64,000 nucleotides of DNA from Axinella damicornis (GCA_963931865.1 OZ007513.1:5860808-5924807); one strand, 5' to 3'; positions 1 through 11,514 are shown, counted from the stretch's first letter. Notes: generated from the letters alone by a model not told the origin. A program made the numbers and translations.

Positions 1-299
1 TGCGTACTATTTACAAGTAACTTCACTCGCTCAGCGAGTACTTAGTAGTGGTGTGCGTTACAAGTCAACAGCTATGCACTACCGACCTCGTAGTCGAGCC
101 AAGCAAGCCAGTGGCATCCTCCCCCATACTTTTGCTCATAGTATAACAACAAGAGGGCTGTATTTACCCACTGGTCAGGAAGTACAAGATCTTAAATTGC
201 TGGTTGAGTCACAAGTACACTGTGTTACTAACAACAGGGAGCAAGTTCTGTCACATGACCAAAGGGTAGAGTTTCCATCATAGAAATACAAAATGGTTG

Positions 300-833
300 A
301 TCTTTATTACACTCCTGGTAGGGGAAAAATTGTGCCGCATAATTCATTAATTAATCAATCCACATAAATAATTTAATAATCAAACCTCACAGCATGCAGG
401 AAAGGTCTACAGAGATTCTAACTACATCATCTTGATCGCTATCATGCAGTGACACAAACACACAATGATTGTGGTGAAACTCACCTTGGTGATGAAGATA
501 CAAGCGCTTTTGTCGTTCCGTCGGCCGCCATTGCTCGATCGTTCTCTTCGACATTGGTTGTCAGTACAGTCATACGAAGGTCCCACAAGATTCCGACCAC
601 ACAGCCGTAATCGCTGTTGTTCACTAACGGTTACATACCAAAATTCACCGTGCTGGCAAGGTTGTAAGTGCTGTTATAATTTCGTGTCTTGCCTTTGGTC
701 GCCATTGCTAGCGTTCAACTGAGCGTGGTTGCCACGTGGCATGTGCGTTAATTGGAGTAAATTGCAGTAATTAGTACGGTGAGGCAACCGCGGAGTTGCA
801 ACGGCTACCAGGAGTGCGGTTGCCCCTCGTCAC
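300..833 (+). repeat. Dispersed inverted-repeat element, family A copy 1
   Basis: The segment matches the reverse complement of 31978-32495 almost end to end, including the block around 475-500 (GAAACTCACCTTGG) and the end CAGGAGTGCGGTTGCCCCTC. The ends carry a short inverted repeat: ACTCCTGGTA near 308 and TACCAGGAGT near 810. No transposase is present, so it is best read as a non-autonomous DNA element. The 85-codon frame at 465-722 lies inside it and is not credible as a gene. The family assignment is unknown. Confidence 0.75.
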
Positions 834-879
834 TGGTTGGGAAATAAAAAACTTTCCAATAAATAAATAACTTCTGAGC

Positions 880-1240
880 ACAGTGGAGGACATGGGGAGA
901 TTCTGACTACACCATTGTCATTGTAATTTCTGACTGCCCCAAACGTATAATATTTGTGCTGTAACTCAACTTTGTGGTGGAGTTATGAGCGCTTTTGTCT
1001 TTTCGGGCGACCACTTTTGGCCTCCTTGTGCGGGTGGATCTTTTTTTCGTTCCGGATCTGCCGGGAATGAGACAGCCACGTGTCCACTAATTGAGACGAT
1101 CCGTACGTAGAGCTAGAGCTTGTCGCACCTATGCCCGACCGGCAACCTTGGAGCGTACTGGTGGATGCAATCAGAGTCTGATCGGGGTGAAAGCAATACC
1201 GGAGTACAATTCTGAAGGGTGAGCTTGCCCAGCCAGAATG
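880..1240 (+). repeat. Diverged partial copy of family A
   Basis: The stretch shares the order of family A motifs: GGGAGATTCTGACTACACC, then an AACTCA..GGTGGTGGAG block, then GAGCGCTTTTGTCTT. It is clearly more diverged than the copies at 300 and 31978, and its right half is not recognisable. Exact ends cannot be placed by eye. Confidence 0.5.
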
Positions 1241-1655
1241 CACCGGCTGCCAGGAGTGTGGAGGCTATTTTCGAACGGTTCTACAACAGTTCTGACTATA
1301 CCATCCGATGATCGCGATCGCTACCACGTACTGACCAATTTTAGTACTGAACTCACCTTGGTGGTGGAGATACAAGCGCTTTTGTCTTCCCGTCAGCTGC
1401 CGAGCGCTCTCACCAACTTGCCGTTCACATTAGATATAGCTACAGCTCTAATCAAAGACCCACAAAAGGTTCGGATTAACCACACAGTTGTGATCACTGT
1501 CGTTCACCGATGATTATGTTCTGAAACTCACGATGTGAGTGCTGTTGGTCTCGCCATTGATTGCTAGCTGACTCGTTATTGACTGAGCATGAATGGTCGT
1601 CATATGACATGCGTTAATTGGGACGAGCTGCTTGCACTACCAGTAGTGCAGTTGC
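1240..1655 (+). repeat. Diverged copy of family A
   Basis: It carries the family A landmarks in order: GCCAGGAGTG at the left, ACTCACCTTGGTGGTGGAGA at about 1353, GATACAAGCGCTTTTGTCTT, a TGTCGTTCACCGATG block, CATGCGTTAATTGG, and ACCAGTAGTGCAGTTGCC at the right end. Three family A copies therefore sit nearly head to tail in the first 1.7 kb. Confidence 0.6.
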
Positions 1656-1744
1656 CTCCCGAAACAAAAGTAAATGACTGTGGTAACATGGCGATGATGG
1701 CACCAGTTGGTCTGATGTGAAAGTTCATTGCTTGTATACTATGT

Positions 1745-1997
1745 CTTAACTCTTTGCACGCGGGATATGCACTTATGAATAATTAATGAGTTAGAAAAAC
1801 CAAAATGGAAGATAAAAAAAAAAAAGAGTTCCTCTTTCTGGATTCGATCCACCGATGTCCGCATCAACACGCAAGCGCACTGCCGACTACACCAAATCGC
1901 CGTACTATCCTTCTCTAACGCGTACAGGTATTTAAAAGCTAACCGTTCAAAATCGCCACGGGCACATAAATGTGCCCGTGGCGTGCAAAGAGTTAAG
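1745..1997. mobile_element. Short terminal-inverted-repeat element (about 250 bp)
   Basis: The ends are exact inverted repeats, TTAACTCTTTGCACGC on the left and GCGTGCAAAGAGTTAA on the right. There is an internal palindrome near the right end (CACGGGCACA and TGTGCCCGTG). No coding capacity is seen. It encloses a tRNA-like unit on the minus strand, listed separately. Confidence 0.7.
1820..1915 (-). ncRNA. tRNA-like Pol III unit inside the short element
   Basis: On the minus strand there is a good A-box match (TGGTGTAGTCGG) followed about 32 nt later by a B-box-like GGATCGAATCC, one base off the canonical GGTTCGAATCC. A long T run follows (complement of the A run at 1814-1825), the usual Pol III stop. 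The cloverleaf is poor: the T-stem pairs only about three base pairs. It is therefore a degenerate tRNA-derived promoter rather than a working tRNA. No anticodon can be assigned with confidence. Confidence 0.45.
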
Positions 1998-1999
1998 TT

Positions 2000-2847
2000 T
2001 AGGCAAACTGGGGGCATAACCTTAAGCTGTGCCTGCAAGAAGGATCAGTAAACTACTGCCTTGAATAGCGCAACAAACTACATCTTGTGGGTTTTCAATA
2101 AGCATCCTATCCTGTGCTCAGCATGATAATGTCCAGGACCAAGTGCATTGCATGCTGGACTCACACTTGCTTGAAGTGGGAGTAGTTGTTGTTGTAGTTT
2201 GCAAATGCTGGTGGTGGGAATGGCCAGGGAACAAGGCTATAGAAATACCACCTTCATTACACCCTGGAGTAGTCTATCGAGCTACGTAGAAGCGAGAAGG
2301 CCTGGGTATGATACTAATCATTACTGTGTGCTTCACAATTCCCAGAGTGGGAATACGACTGAACAGCAGGCCACACACACACCATTAGTGTATGTAGAAG
2401 TTTAATAATGTCCTTTGATATGATTTGAGCGGGCACTTTTCCATATAATTCCCTGTTAACGCTTCAGCTGCCGCTCTCAGCCACCACCTCAACTCGGAAT
2501 AGACATTCATTACACGGCATATTTATCCCCTACCAGTAGTGTAATATCACACAAACAGACTCCTGTTATCCTCAAATTCACAAAAATGTACCTTACCAAA
2601 ACTTAGTCCTCAACTACTATTTTCTACGAAAATACTGCTACCAAATTGGCATTGCTCAATGAGATACATAGTAGCTAGGCCTTCACAAAGCTCTATCCGC
2701 ATGGTGGTAATAACTTGCACAAGCCGCGTGACTTCACTGGCACCGGCGCCATGCATGCTGCGCTGGCCAATTAGGTACCGCGTGCCAGCGCGGACTTTAC
2801 CGCGAAATAAATGTAATATTAACAGAGACCGCGTACTTCGTGCGAAG
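2000..2847. other. No gene seen
   Basis: AT-rich sequence with only short frames on both strands. A lone ACCAGTAGTGTAATA near 2530 resembles the end motif of family A and may be a relic. Nothing else is supportable. Confidence 0.5.
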
Positions 2848-2980
2848 TGCAAGAAATGAATTATGAGACCACAGGAAATTGGGAAACACATTCACGAGAC
2901 TTGCACGGCTTTACATTAGCTTCCAAGAATTTTCACACCCACTTGAGTCCGTACTAGTGCAAATCTCAAAACAAGTTGAT
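2848..2980 (+). repeat. Dispersed repeat B copy 1
   Basis: It aligns in direct orientation with 4528-4682. Shared blocks include AAATGAATTAT.AGACCAC, ACTTGCA.GGCTTT.CATTAG, TTTCACACCCACTTGAGTCC and ACTAGTGCAAATCTCAAAA. The function is unknown. Confidence 0.65.
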
Positions 2981-3097
2981 GGCAAATAACATCAAGAGTC
3001 AACACAAGTTTCAGTGAAACCAAACAGCTCCCATGCCCAAAAGCTCTATTTTGAGGCCCTCGATAGTTAAAAGGTTGGCCAAGCCCCTTCCACCCAA

Positions 3098-3345
3098 GGG
3101 TTGTTCACGCCAATCAGCACCATACTTAGAGCTGCGACAGGCGATCATGATCCCGTATACAGTGGATGTAGGTATGGCTTACCGTATTATTCCATAAACT
3201 AACACACAGTCACGGTGGATTTTTTCAATGGTCACAGGGTCACTGGCAGTTTAGCAGCGTGGTCACACGGTCACAGGCAGTTTTCGGATGGTCCAGGGTC
3301 GCAGCTCAAAGAACGGTGCATACTGGAGTGACCACCCCTTGCCAC
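3098..3345 (-). mobile_element. MITE-like element, family C copy 1
   Basis: The termini are long imperfect inverted repeats. The left end has CCATACTTAGAGCTGCGAC and the right end has GTCGCAGCTC followed by GTGACCACCCC. The interior (AGTCACGGTGGATTTTT and GGTCACAGGGTCAC blocks) matches the reverse complement of 15872-16125. About 250 bp long, with no coding capacity. Confidence 0.75.
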
Positions 3346-4205
3346 ACTCTCGCCCAATCCCCTGATTCCCACAAAAGTAGTTCACAAATGCATCATGTAG
3401 TGACTTCAACTAGGGCTGAGCAATAATATTGTTGTAAAAAACGTGCCAGGTAGGAGGGGCGCAATATGCCAATTGATTTTTGCAAATCGTCTCCTAAAGC
3501 TCACTTGAGACCTGGCTCTCTCCCTGCAAACAGCCTGGACTGGTTGTTCAGAGCATAATTGCAAACAAATTTTCATATCGGATCCGGCGTGCAAATCATA
3601 TCCACAAATTTCTTTTCTCTTTTTTGAGATGGCAGAAAGCTCTTACCACTTGGTGGTTCCACAAGTATGGCACTATACTAGCAGGTACTGTTACTGTATG
3701 ATCTATTAGCAACAGCTTCACAACAGGCTATATGAGTCACAGCAATGTGATTACTGCAAGAAAGTAAACTTCCCCAAGATGACCCACGATAACATTGCGA
3801 GTAACAAAGATCTTACACTATATCTACACGAATCACTCTGCAAACCAGCCTTCTGCCTTTACCAACCAGTACTGGTAATGCAAATAAGTATGTGTTGTGC
3901 TTCATGATTTCACATCCAGCAAAGTCAATGTGAGCAGAAGGTCAGACCGGGAGAGGTAGGTGGATGGGTGCACCTGATGGGTGAACACAGCATGCCTGTC
4001 TCTCGGTTTAGTGGGCTATTTCACTTGTCTTAAGCGTAAATGTGCCCAGAAATCAGTCCTCTCCCCTTGTACATGTATAGCCAGTGTTCAAATAATTTTT
4101 CCGCTAGGGGGAGTTAGTAATGCCTGAGCATCTTGAACGAATATTCATTAATGAGTGGGTGTACGGTCTGGTGTTCAGTTTGGAGGATACAAACTCAACA
4201 AACTT
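3346..4205. other. No gene seen
   Basis: Unique-looking AT-rich sequence. The longest open stretch (62 codons on minus at 3406-3594) has no recognisable motif. Confidence 0.45.
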
Positions 4206-4516
4206 TGAAACCAAAATTCCTGTATGTGCACAGTCAGCATAACTGCATAAGCAATTACATTCCTTACTTTGCTGCATTCGAAATCACGCGGAAGGTAGCT
4301 GGTGGTGATGGCAAAGTAGAAAGGCCTTGCCAAGGAGCGACCAGAGGTGAGTTTGAAGGGTTTTATCAAACGGCTACATGTTTCAAGGGTATAAAATGTA
4401 ATTACTATGCAATAATTAATTGGCAATGGACGAACATGATTTGCCTACCCGAAATGAGCTCAGCACATATGGGAATTTGCCATGTGTTACCAGGCGTGTG
4501 GGCCTGGGAACGAGGC
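4206..4516 (+). repeat. MITE-like element, family D, 5' truncated copy
   Basis: It aligns with the reverse complement of the fuller copy at 11666-12075: AATTCCTGTATGTGC, a GAAATCACGCGGAAGGTAGC block, GGAGCGACCAGAGGTGAG, TTTTATCAAACGGCTACATG, and an end in CCTGGGAACGAGGCTA. The left terminal repeat is missing. The 137-codon frame that crosses it is a by-product. Confidence 0.7.
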
Positions 4517-4527
4517 TATGGCAAAGA

Positions 4528-4682
4528 TGCAGGAAATGAATTATAAGACCACTCCATGAGGAACTCATTCAAGCATGAGACTTGCATGGCTTTTCATTAG
4601 CTTTCAAGAAATTTCACACCCACTTGAGTCCACTGTAATTGTACAAAGATTTGTACTAGTGCAAATCTCAAAAACCAAGTCA
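4528..4682 (+). repeat. Dispersed repeat B copy 2
   Basis: Direct-orientation partner of 2848-2980, with an extra 20-odd bases around AATTGTACAAAGATTTGTAC before the shared end ACTAGTGCAAATCTCAAAA. Confidence 0.65.
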
Positions 4683-4689
4683 TTCAAAC

Positions 4690-5147
4690 TGCCCCAAGTG
4701 TGCACACCATCTGTCTGCCTGACGTCACCGCACACAATGACAGATATCCCAGGCCTTCCCCCTCCATATTGCATACTGCAAGCGACCAAAGACTGGAGGT
4801 GGGAATGGCTGTCTCAACACAGAAGCAGAGGGTGGGCACAGCAGCAGTGGGAGTAGGCATGACAGTGATGACCATGTATGGACATAGTCTTTGGACTTTG
4901 GACTGTGGCAACAGTGATGATAATTGCAGATGATTATCTTCGTGGGAAACACCCATTACATTGTCAGGGTTGTCCAGGATTGCCATCTCATATCCTGGGG
5001 GATGCATCAGTGTTTGTGTCGTTATCCTACCTATCCTTAAGGCTCCAGATCAGTAGGACACTTGATGGCAATCCCGGACCAGGAGTGTGGTGCATTGCCC
5101 TTCCCCTCTTTCCTACCCATTGGTATTACATAACTAGGGGAATGCAT
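4690..5147. other. No gene seen
   Basis: Several overlapping frames of 60 to 107 codons are open on both strands. None shows a recognisable domain or a codon pattern that favours one over another. Confidence 0.4.
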
Positions 5148-5876
5148 GGGCGAGCCTGAGCGAGTACATGCAGGTGCTGAATGCGCATGGAGCATTTGCA
5201 TGTGCTGAATGTGTATGGAGCAGTGCGGCATGTGCTGAAATGTGCATGGAGCAGTTGCATGTGCATGTCATCAGAATGTGAGTCTGATGGAGAGCATAGC
5301 ACAACTTAAGGACACAGATCACACCAGAAGTTATGACACTAAAAATATACTCGTGCACTTCACAACGTTGAAGCAGTCTGGCAGGTAGGTCCAGGAGCGG
5401 TCTCTGTCTCTGTTGTTGCCACCGAGGATGACTTCCTCGTTCTCTGCTGATGCCAGATCTGTCATGTATGGTCACAGTCAGTTTAGTGTTACCGTGTGCA
5501 GGCCAGTCGACTTCCCATCCTCTGGCGATAGCTGAAGCGTCTAACAGGCACATGACTGCATGCAGGACATGCGATGGCTTGAAGCACTCTCCCCGTCTTC
5601 ATGAAATGCTTTAGCCACTCACCGCCCCACTATAGTCTCCATCATTGCAAGGCCTTGTTGAGGTAGACTGTTCATAGCTTGCGTCGTCTCAGTCAGACAG
5701 TCTCCGCGACGTGATATCAACGCGTGAGCAGGATGTGAACTCAGTTTGGAAATAACGCATGACGCAAGAACAAAATACAACCAGGAAGTGATTTATGGCA
5801 CGACGTACGATACATAGAATATATGGAAAATTCACAGCATAGTCGTCTATGTGGGGCTCGCTCAGGCTCGCCCCAA
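5148..5876 (+). mobile_element. Non-autonomous element, family E, full copy
   Basis: It starts with GGGCGAGCCTGAGCGAG and ends with the inverted counterpart CTCGCTCAGGCTCGCCCC, so the terminal repeats are about 17 bp. The middle is shared with 37974-38660: ATCACACCAGAAGTTATGAC, TGGCAGGTAGGTCCAGGAG, CTTGAAGCACTCTCCCCGTC and GTTGAGGTAGAC. The left part has short imperfect repeats of GTGCATGGAGCAGTTGCATG. No coding capacity is credible. Confidence 0.7.
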
Positions 5877-7499
5877 TTATTCTCATAATCTGGTAGCCAG
5901 GACCAGTACATGTTAGTCTCGTTCCCAGACCCTCCCTGCAAAGCAGAAAGCAGGTCTGGTGTTCAGTGCCATTTCTTGTCACGTGGGTGGGACCATATGG
6001 TGTCATTTTTAGATCATGCATGAAGTTGAGTTTCTGATGCATCAGTGCATATAGACTACTACACAGCAAGGTTGACAAAAGCTTGAGATGGCCACAAAGT
6101 CAATTGGGACAGCCGAAAACAGGCTGTGAGTCTGCCTGATCGCCTATGGCATTCACGTTCTGTCCTCTGGTTCGAGGTCTCAAATCCGACCGTGCATGGC
6201 CCCGCTCCATGTGACAAAGAAACGTTGCTCACATCACCAAGAATCGGGCAACTTTCTGTCACCTGCTGGGAACAAGGCTAGTACAGAACTATGTTTGCAA
6301 TATGGAAGAGCCTGGCCAAAATATAATGTCATGAGAGGACACAAGCGTGGTTTACGCCTCCTGGGAAAAGCCAACTTGAAAGACGCCCTTGAACACTGGA
6401 AATAGTTGCCCTACAACGTGAGATGGATTGAATCTATGTCCGTTGTACAAAAAAGAGCAATGCCGTGTCTAAGCTAGGCTGAAGGAAGAAAGACTGGGTT
6501 GGCACTGGGACAGTTATTTCTGTCCTTCGGGTGCACCCACCATCCTACCTTTTCTGATCATATTTGAACCTATCTATCTCCAAAGGACATTGACATCATG
6601 AAGCCGAAAGTCTCATGACATATGTATGAGGTATGGGGCCAAAAGGGTAACTTGACACAAAACATGTGTTTTTAATTAGTGCAATGTGGTTCCAGCAGTT
6701 GTACATGTAGTAGCAGTAATGCTGATATCTCTCAACAGCCTGGGAACTCTTACTGGTGAAAGGGTTAACGTTAACTTACTAGCATGCACAAATAGGAGTA
6801 ACCTTGCATGCGTCCCAACAAGTCTGTTCAGCACAACTCACAACAGAGGAATACAGCACTATATAGCTTTACAATGGTCATCACTATTCCCAAAAAGGAT
6901 CCCTCAGGCCTAATTTCTACACTGTTTGTGCCAATAATTATATTATGCATTTGTACACCATTCCCTGGACAGGCACTGCAAGGGGATGTCACTCCCTAAT
7001 GCCACAGTACCAGCCGAGACCTGGCATCTTGGCCCCATACACTAAGGAAGGGCTATATTTCTTCTATATATCCTAGGGTCAAAGGGCATGTAGTCTTCCG
7101 ACATACTTCTTGACCAAGGTCTTAGCTGTGACTATTTGGCATCGATGGAAGATACACCCACTTGCACCCCTTTCCACCGGGCCATTCAAGCACACACGCA
7201 CTTCGCAGGCCAGGTGGAGAGGTCAGTGGCTGTAGATGGTTGTGAACCCTCCCATGCACAGGGTCTACAAGTGCAAAGGGATGACACTACCATAAGTGTC
7301 GTAGTCAGAGCTGTGACCTGGCATAAAACCTGATATATATACGTATACAGTACATGTACGTACTTGAGGTACGTTCCAATTAATGCACACACACCTCTTG
7401 CTGATCCAGAAGGATTAGGTTCCCCACGTACTGTAGCATGGTTCAACAAGGGGTTAAATAATCATTGACGTTAGTATCTCATCATGGTACATCGGTAAT
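5877..7499. other. No gene seen; repeat relics
   Basis: It contains a TAGTCTCGTTCCCAGACCC relic at about 5915, a GGGAACAAGGCTAGTAC relic at about 6267, and a stretch at 6534-6620 (CGGGTGCACCCACC, then AAGGACATTG, then a GAAAGT..ATGAC end) that weakly matches 10720-10832. No frame in the region looks coding. Confidence 0.45.
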
Positions 7500-7735
7500 T
7501 TTTTGGGACAATAGCAAACAACCTTGACATCGGAATCTTCAACTCCTATACACCATTAAATTGTACATCCTCCACCGATGCTTGCTACAGAAGACACGAA
7601 CGCGAGAAGAGGAGAGCATACAAACAGCGTGTCATCGAGGTTGAGCATGGTACATTGTGTATACCTTTAATCCTCTGGTCCTGCCCACAAGTGGAGGTTG
7701 GGGGTTGCTGACCTCCACATCTCCCCTTGTGTATC
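7500..7735 (+). pseudogene. Retroelement-associated ORF fragment, copy 1
   Basis: The translated segment reads ACYRRHEREKRRAYKQRV followed by IEVEHGT, the same protein segment as in 34313-34822. From memory this looks like the C-terminal part of an ORF common in invertebrate retroelements; I cannot confirm the exact family here. The reading frame is broken upstream and downstream and only about 80 codons are recognisable. Nucleotide similarity to the other copy starts at the TTTTGGGA block near 7501 and runs to CCACAAGTGGAGG at about 7695. Confidence 0.6.
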
Positions 7736-7739
7736 TATA

Positions 7740-8505
7740 CCCCCACCAACTATGTCCCTCACCAACTAATTCCCACTAGTTGATCATCGTTCTCAGATGG
7801 ATGGCACTCAGCTGTTTAGGGCCTGGCACTTTCCTGGCTAGCTTCTGATTGCTGTCATCTGAATTTGTAGGAACAGCTTATCAGCATTGTAGATATCTCT
7901 CCTCTGTTAGGAGTGCACCCGACAATATCATACCTGTTAATGCTACTCCGATAGAATAATTAATAGAAGTGGATTCACTTATTGAGTCAAAAGGCAGATG
8001 TGCACACGGTCAATGGCTGATACACAGTGCAGTCAACCAACCTGATGTCCAAGCCAGTCACTTAGCTGACCTCCCTTGTATACCTACACTACTAATTACA
8101 TGTATTTCCCCCACCACACTACATGTAATTCCCACCAGTTAATTGAAGTTCCCAGTGCACAATCACCTTTCAAGGGGTAGGTTCACACAGGAACTTTGGC
8201 TTTGACCTTGCAATACAAATGTGCATGTAATTGGATGGGTTTGAACAGCGTCAATTGCCATTAATTACAGCTCACACCTGCTGCTCGAAATAGGTTGACA
8301 TCATTTCAGATGCACCGATCATAGGTTGAACATCGGTATCTGCACTGATATTAGAGTATCGGTTTTTAAATTATCATTATCTCGTACAGTGACTGACGTT
8401 GTTTCAATTTTTCTGGGTGGGTTGGGACTATGCGTGTAGTATGCTGGTACCATGGAATGCATGTATGTACATGTATTATTATGGGGGTGGAATCAAACCA
8501 GATAT
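7740..8505. other. No gene seen
   Basis: AT-rich sequence with scattered short direct repeats (for example CCCACCA.TTAATTG variants at 7745-7790 and 8110-8150). No gene or defined element. Confidence 0.4.
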
Positions 8506-8781
8506 AACAAGTAATAAAAAACATTTAAAATGTAACAGGATGTAGGGATACCAGAACGGCAAAAAGTAAGGAAACAAGGTAGGGATGATCACACAAAACA
8601 GTGAAGTATACAACCCCCCTACAGAGATCTTTTTCCATAATACGTGTATAATGAAAATAGATATGTAGGGGGATTGTATACTTCACTGTTTTGTGTGATC
8701 ATCCCTACCTTGTTTCCTTACTTTTTGCCGTTCTGGTATCCCTACATCCTGTTACATTTTAAATGTTTTTTATTACTTGTT
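8506..8781. mobile_element. Long near-perfect hairpin (foldback element)
   Basis: The left arm 8506-8623 and right arm 8664-8781 are each 118 bp and are reverse complements with one visible difference, near the inner end (CAACCCCCCT against CAATCCCCCT). That difference becomes a G:U wobble in RNA. The spacer is 40 bp. The frame at 8644-8850 falls in the right arm and is not a gene. A MITE or foldback transposon is the likeliest origin. A transcript through it would give a very long double-stranded RNA stem. Confidence 0.9.
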
Positions 8782-11050
8782 TATGTCATTTTTTTAGCAA
8801 CAGGCGCATGCATACTGAACTCTGGCATTTACACTGCGAGCAATGGCTGAAGAATCAGACCCAAGCATCTCATGGATACTAAGCCAGTGCTCCCTGAGCT
8901 GAAGATCATAGCTAAGTATAGTGTAGCTAAAATAGCTATACCAGATAGTAGTAGCGACACATGGTTGAGTCTTTAGATAGGCATTCACCCCTCTCACAGA
9001 ACACAGTAGGTAGCACAGAGAATTTACCCGTACTTACGGTTCCACAACAGCGCAAGGCACTTCTAATTCAGCGATCTTGAATAATAATTACGTATCGTTG
9101 CTAAGTGATCGTTTAAGTGCGCATGCGTACAAACATGAAAATGGCGTGACAAATGAAGCCATAGTTATTGAGTGGGCAGCTGCAGCTGCCTGGTGAAGAC
9201 TTGGAGTTTGCGAAAAAGCGATGGGCTGGTGCACTGCTCGGTGTAAAATGCTGCTGTTTCGTGCGAAAACCATCATGAGAGATTGAGGCGACGTTGAGCT
9301 AGCCCGTCTGAAAGAAGAAAGAAGAAAGAAGAAGAAAGAAAAACAATTTGCTCGTTTTGCGAGTACCTGGTGTGGTACTTTCGCGACGGTTTTTCGCGAT
9401 GCGAGGAGTCTTGTTGGTCATGAAAACACTCGAAGATGAACGGTATATTGTTATGAAGGCTTATAAGTGTACCGTTTCTGAGATTTGGAGAGATTTTTTT
9501 GTATTAGCATATATTGCGTGTACGTCGTATCCCTACATACAGAGTCTACCGACTCTGTGATACACAAGTGGGAGTGACAGAGCACATTATAACAGTCGGC
9601 CATCGGCCATATTCCGGGCGAAGCGCTGATATGGCCGTCCACTGACTGTTCTGCGCTGACGTTGGCAGAATAAGCAGTGGGAAGCCACACAGTGAACATA
9701 GCGCATGCCTACTTTATGTATTCATAGTTCTGATTATGTATTCACAGTCGGCAACTATAATATTATTCATGAGGCGGCAATACCAAAACCCATAATAACG
9801 TTTGTAGTGCGCTACCTCCGCGCTGGTTTCACAGGTATTGTGACAGTGACTTCGCTGTACGTGGGGCTACAATAATGAACATTTCAGACACATGAGCACT
9901 TCACAGACAGACATACGTACCTACATACATTCCCTCAGATTACCACCCCACACCGAAAGATCATAAACCTAGCTTCCCGCCCGGCAAATTTGTTAGTGTC
10001 AGCCTTGGAACGAGGCTAGTCCGACCAATACTGGTGTTGGTCTGACATTATGTCAGACCAGCTTTTAAAAAAATTATATTGTGCACTAGAGTGGCTATTC
10101 AATTCACTCATTCATTCACTTCGCATTGACCATGCATTATACTGGCATACATGACCAAAGAGCTACACTGTACTAGTGGAATAATTATCAAGCGCTCACT
10201 AAATTAGTTAAAGCTCTTGAATGTTATATCGGTGAAGGAAGAATTGATACATTGTCGCTTGCATACAGCGGGAGAGCCATTTAGCATGGGTGTACTTTCA
10301 AATTGCATGCAACCTAACGGACTCCATAGAGCGGTGCCTGCTGATGATGACCCACCGTCAGCCCAGGCTGCTTGCAGGCAGAGAGTGGAGCTCTTAACTG
10401 TTTAGGGCCCAAATTTCTTTCTCTAAGTCTATAGAACACTTATTAATTTCTGGGCTCGAAGCTGCTCACACAGGTAATTTCAGCTACACTAAGCATATAC
10501 GTGACTTAACCACACCCACCAACTAACGAACTTGCAATCAAGCCTCCCTAGAAGTGGCCAACCTGCCGTAGCTATAAAATGGACCATGAACATTGGAAAT
10601 GGAGGGCCTACAAGGCAAGACAGCTACTTTCCATTTATGCCAAAAACGGCGGAAATGGCCCTCCCAGTGCCGACCAAGACCTTTCTACTGTGGAGCCCAG
10701 ACACGGCAATGCTGTTTGCACCCTCCGGGTGCACCCACCCACCTCCCCCTATCCCGCCCTTTCTGCTGTCACAGAACCCATCTCCCAAGGACATTGCCAG
10801 AAGTCACATGATGAAGCTGAAAGTATTATGACGACATTTGGCGATATGGGCCCTGACTTTTTGCAACCTAACGGCATTGTATATGAGGGTCTGAATCGAC
10901 TAAAGGGCCCTTTTTGGGTCCAAGGGTCCCTGGTGCCCAGCCCCATCCCCATATTCTCTCCATCTCCAGTTCCATTATCTTAGCTGCATAGTTTAACCTT
11001 TGAACTGATCTATACAGCTTGCATTTGGTTCGAAGGTCAAGTACAAACGT
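8782..11050. other. No gene seen; purine tract and repeat relics
   Basis: A GAAA/GAA-rich tract sits at 9309-9343. An imperfect hairpin lies at 9588-9650 (ACAGTCGGCC..GGCCATAT against ATATGGCC..GACTGT). A TTGGAACGAGGCTAGTCC relic is at about 10001. Positions 10720-10832 weakly match 6534-6620. The overlapping 99- and 134-codon frames at 10532-10983 have no recognisable domain. Confidence 0.4.
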
Positions 11051-11348
11051 ATACCGTAGTCGCGCGTTATTAGGCACATCTCACTTATAGGCGCATATTC
11101 GCTGTTAGGTGCATGTTCAACTCTCGTCCCAGGTACTTGCTGTTAAGCGTTGCAGTCTTCTTCCAGAAACTCTGCCGTTTTCGATCATACGGAGTGGAAA
11201 ACAGCTATAATTCGAATTGAAGCGCACTTCCTATTCGAGGAATGTCATTATTATTATATTTGTTATTAGGCGCATCTCGCTTATAGGCGCATATTTCCTT
11301 CCTGTGGAGTTATAGGCGCATGCGCCTAATAACGCGCGACTACGGTAT
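11051..11348. mobile_element. MITE-like element with TA..TA borders
   Basis: The inverted termini read ATACCGTAGTCGCGCGTTAT at the left and the exact complement at the right, about 27 bp each. The interior carries further copies of TTAGGCGCAT and CTTATAGGCGCATAT in direct orientation. About 298 bp long with no coding capacity. The TA dinucleotides at the borders would fit a Tc1/mariner-type target site, but that is only suggestive. Confidence 0.8.
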
Positions 11349-11431
11349 GTGGTTAAGAAAATGACACCTCAGAGTGCCTTGGACAAGGCTGGGATACCCT
11401 TCTGGGCCTGGCTGAACGGGTCCAAGTACCA

Positions 11432-11462
11432 CCCCCCCCCCCCCCCCCCCCCCCCTCCCCCT

Positions 11463-11514
<52 letters not shown>
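11432..11514. repeat. Poly-C (poly-G) tract, about 83 bp
   Basis: Nearly uninterrupted C run on plus, with only a few T interruptions around 11456-11463. On the minus strand it is a G run and could form G-quadruplexes. Length in the assembly may be unreliable for such a homopolymer. Confidence 0.9.

Noticed and set aside
4684..5007. 107-codon minus frame and overlapping frames
   Set aside because: Four or more frames of similar length overlap on both strands with no motif to choose between them.
8644..8850. 68-codon hydrophobic frame
   Set aside because: It lies in the right arm of the long hairpin and its composition follows from the AT-rich arm.
10532..10983. Overlapping 99- and 134-codon frames
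   Set aside because: Several frames are open at once, no domain is visible, and part of the stretch weakly matches a repeat at 6534-6620.
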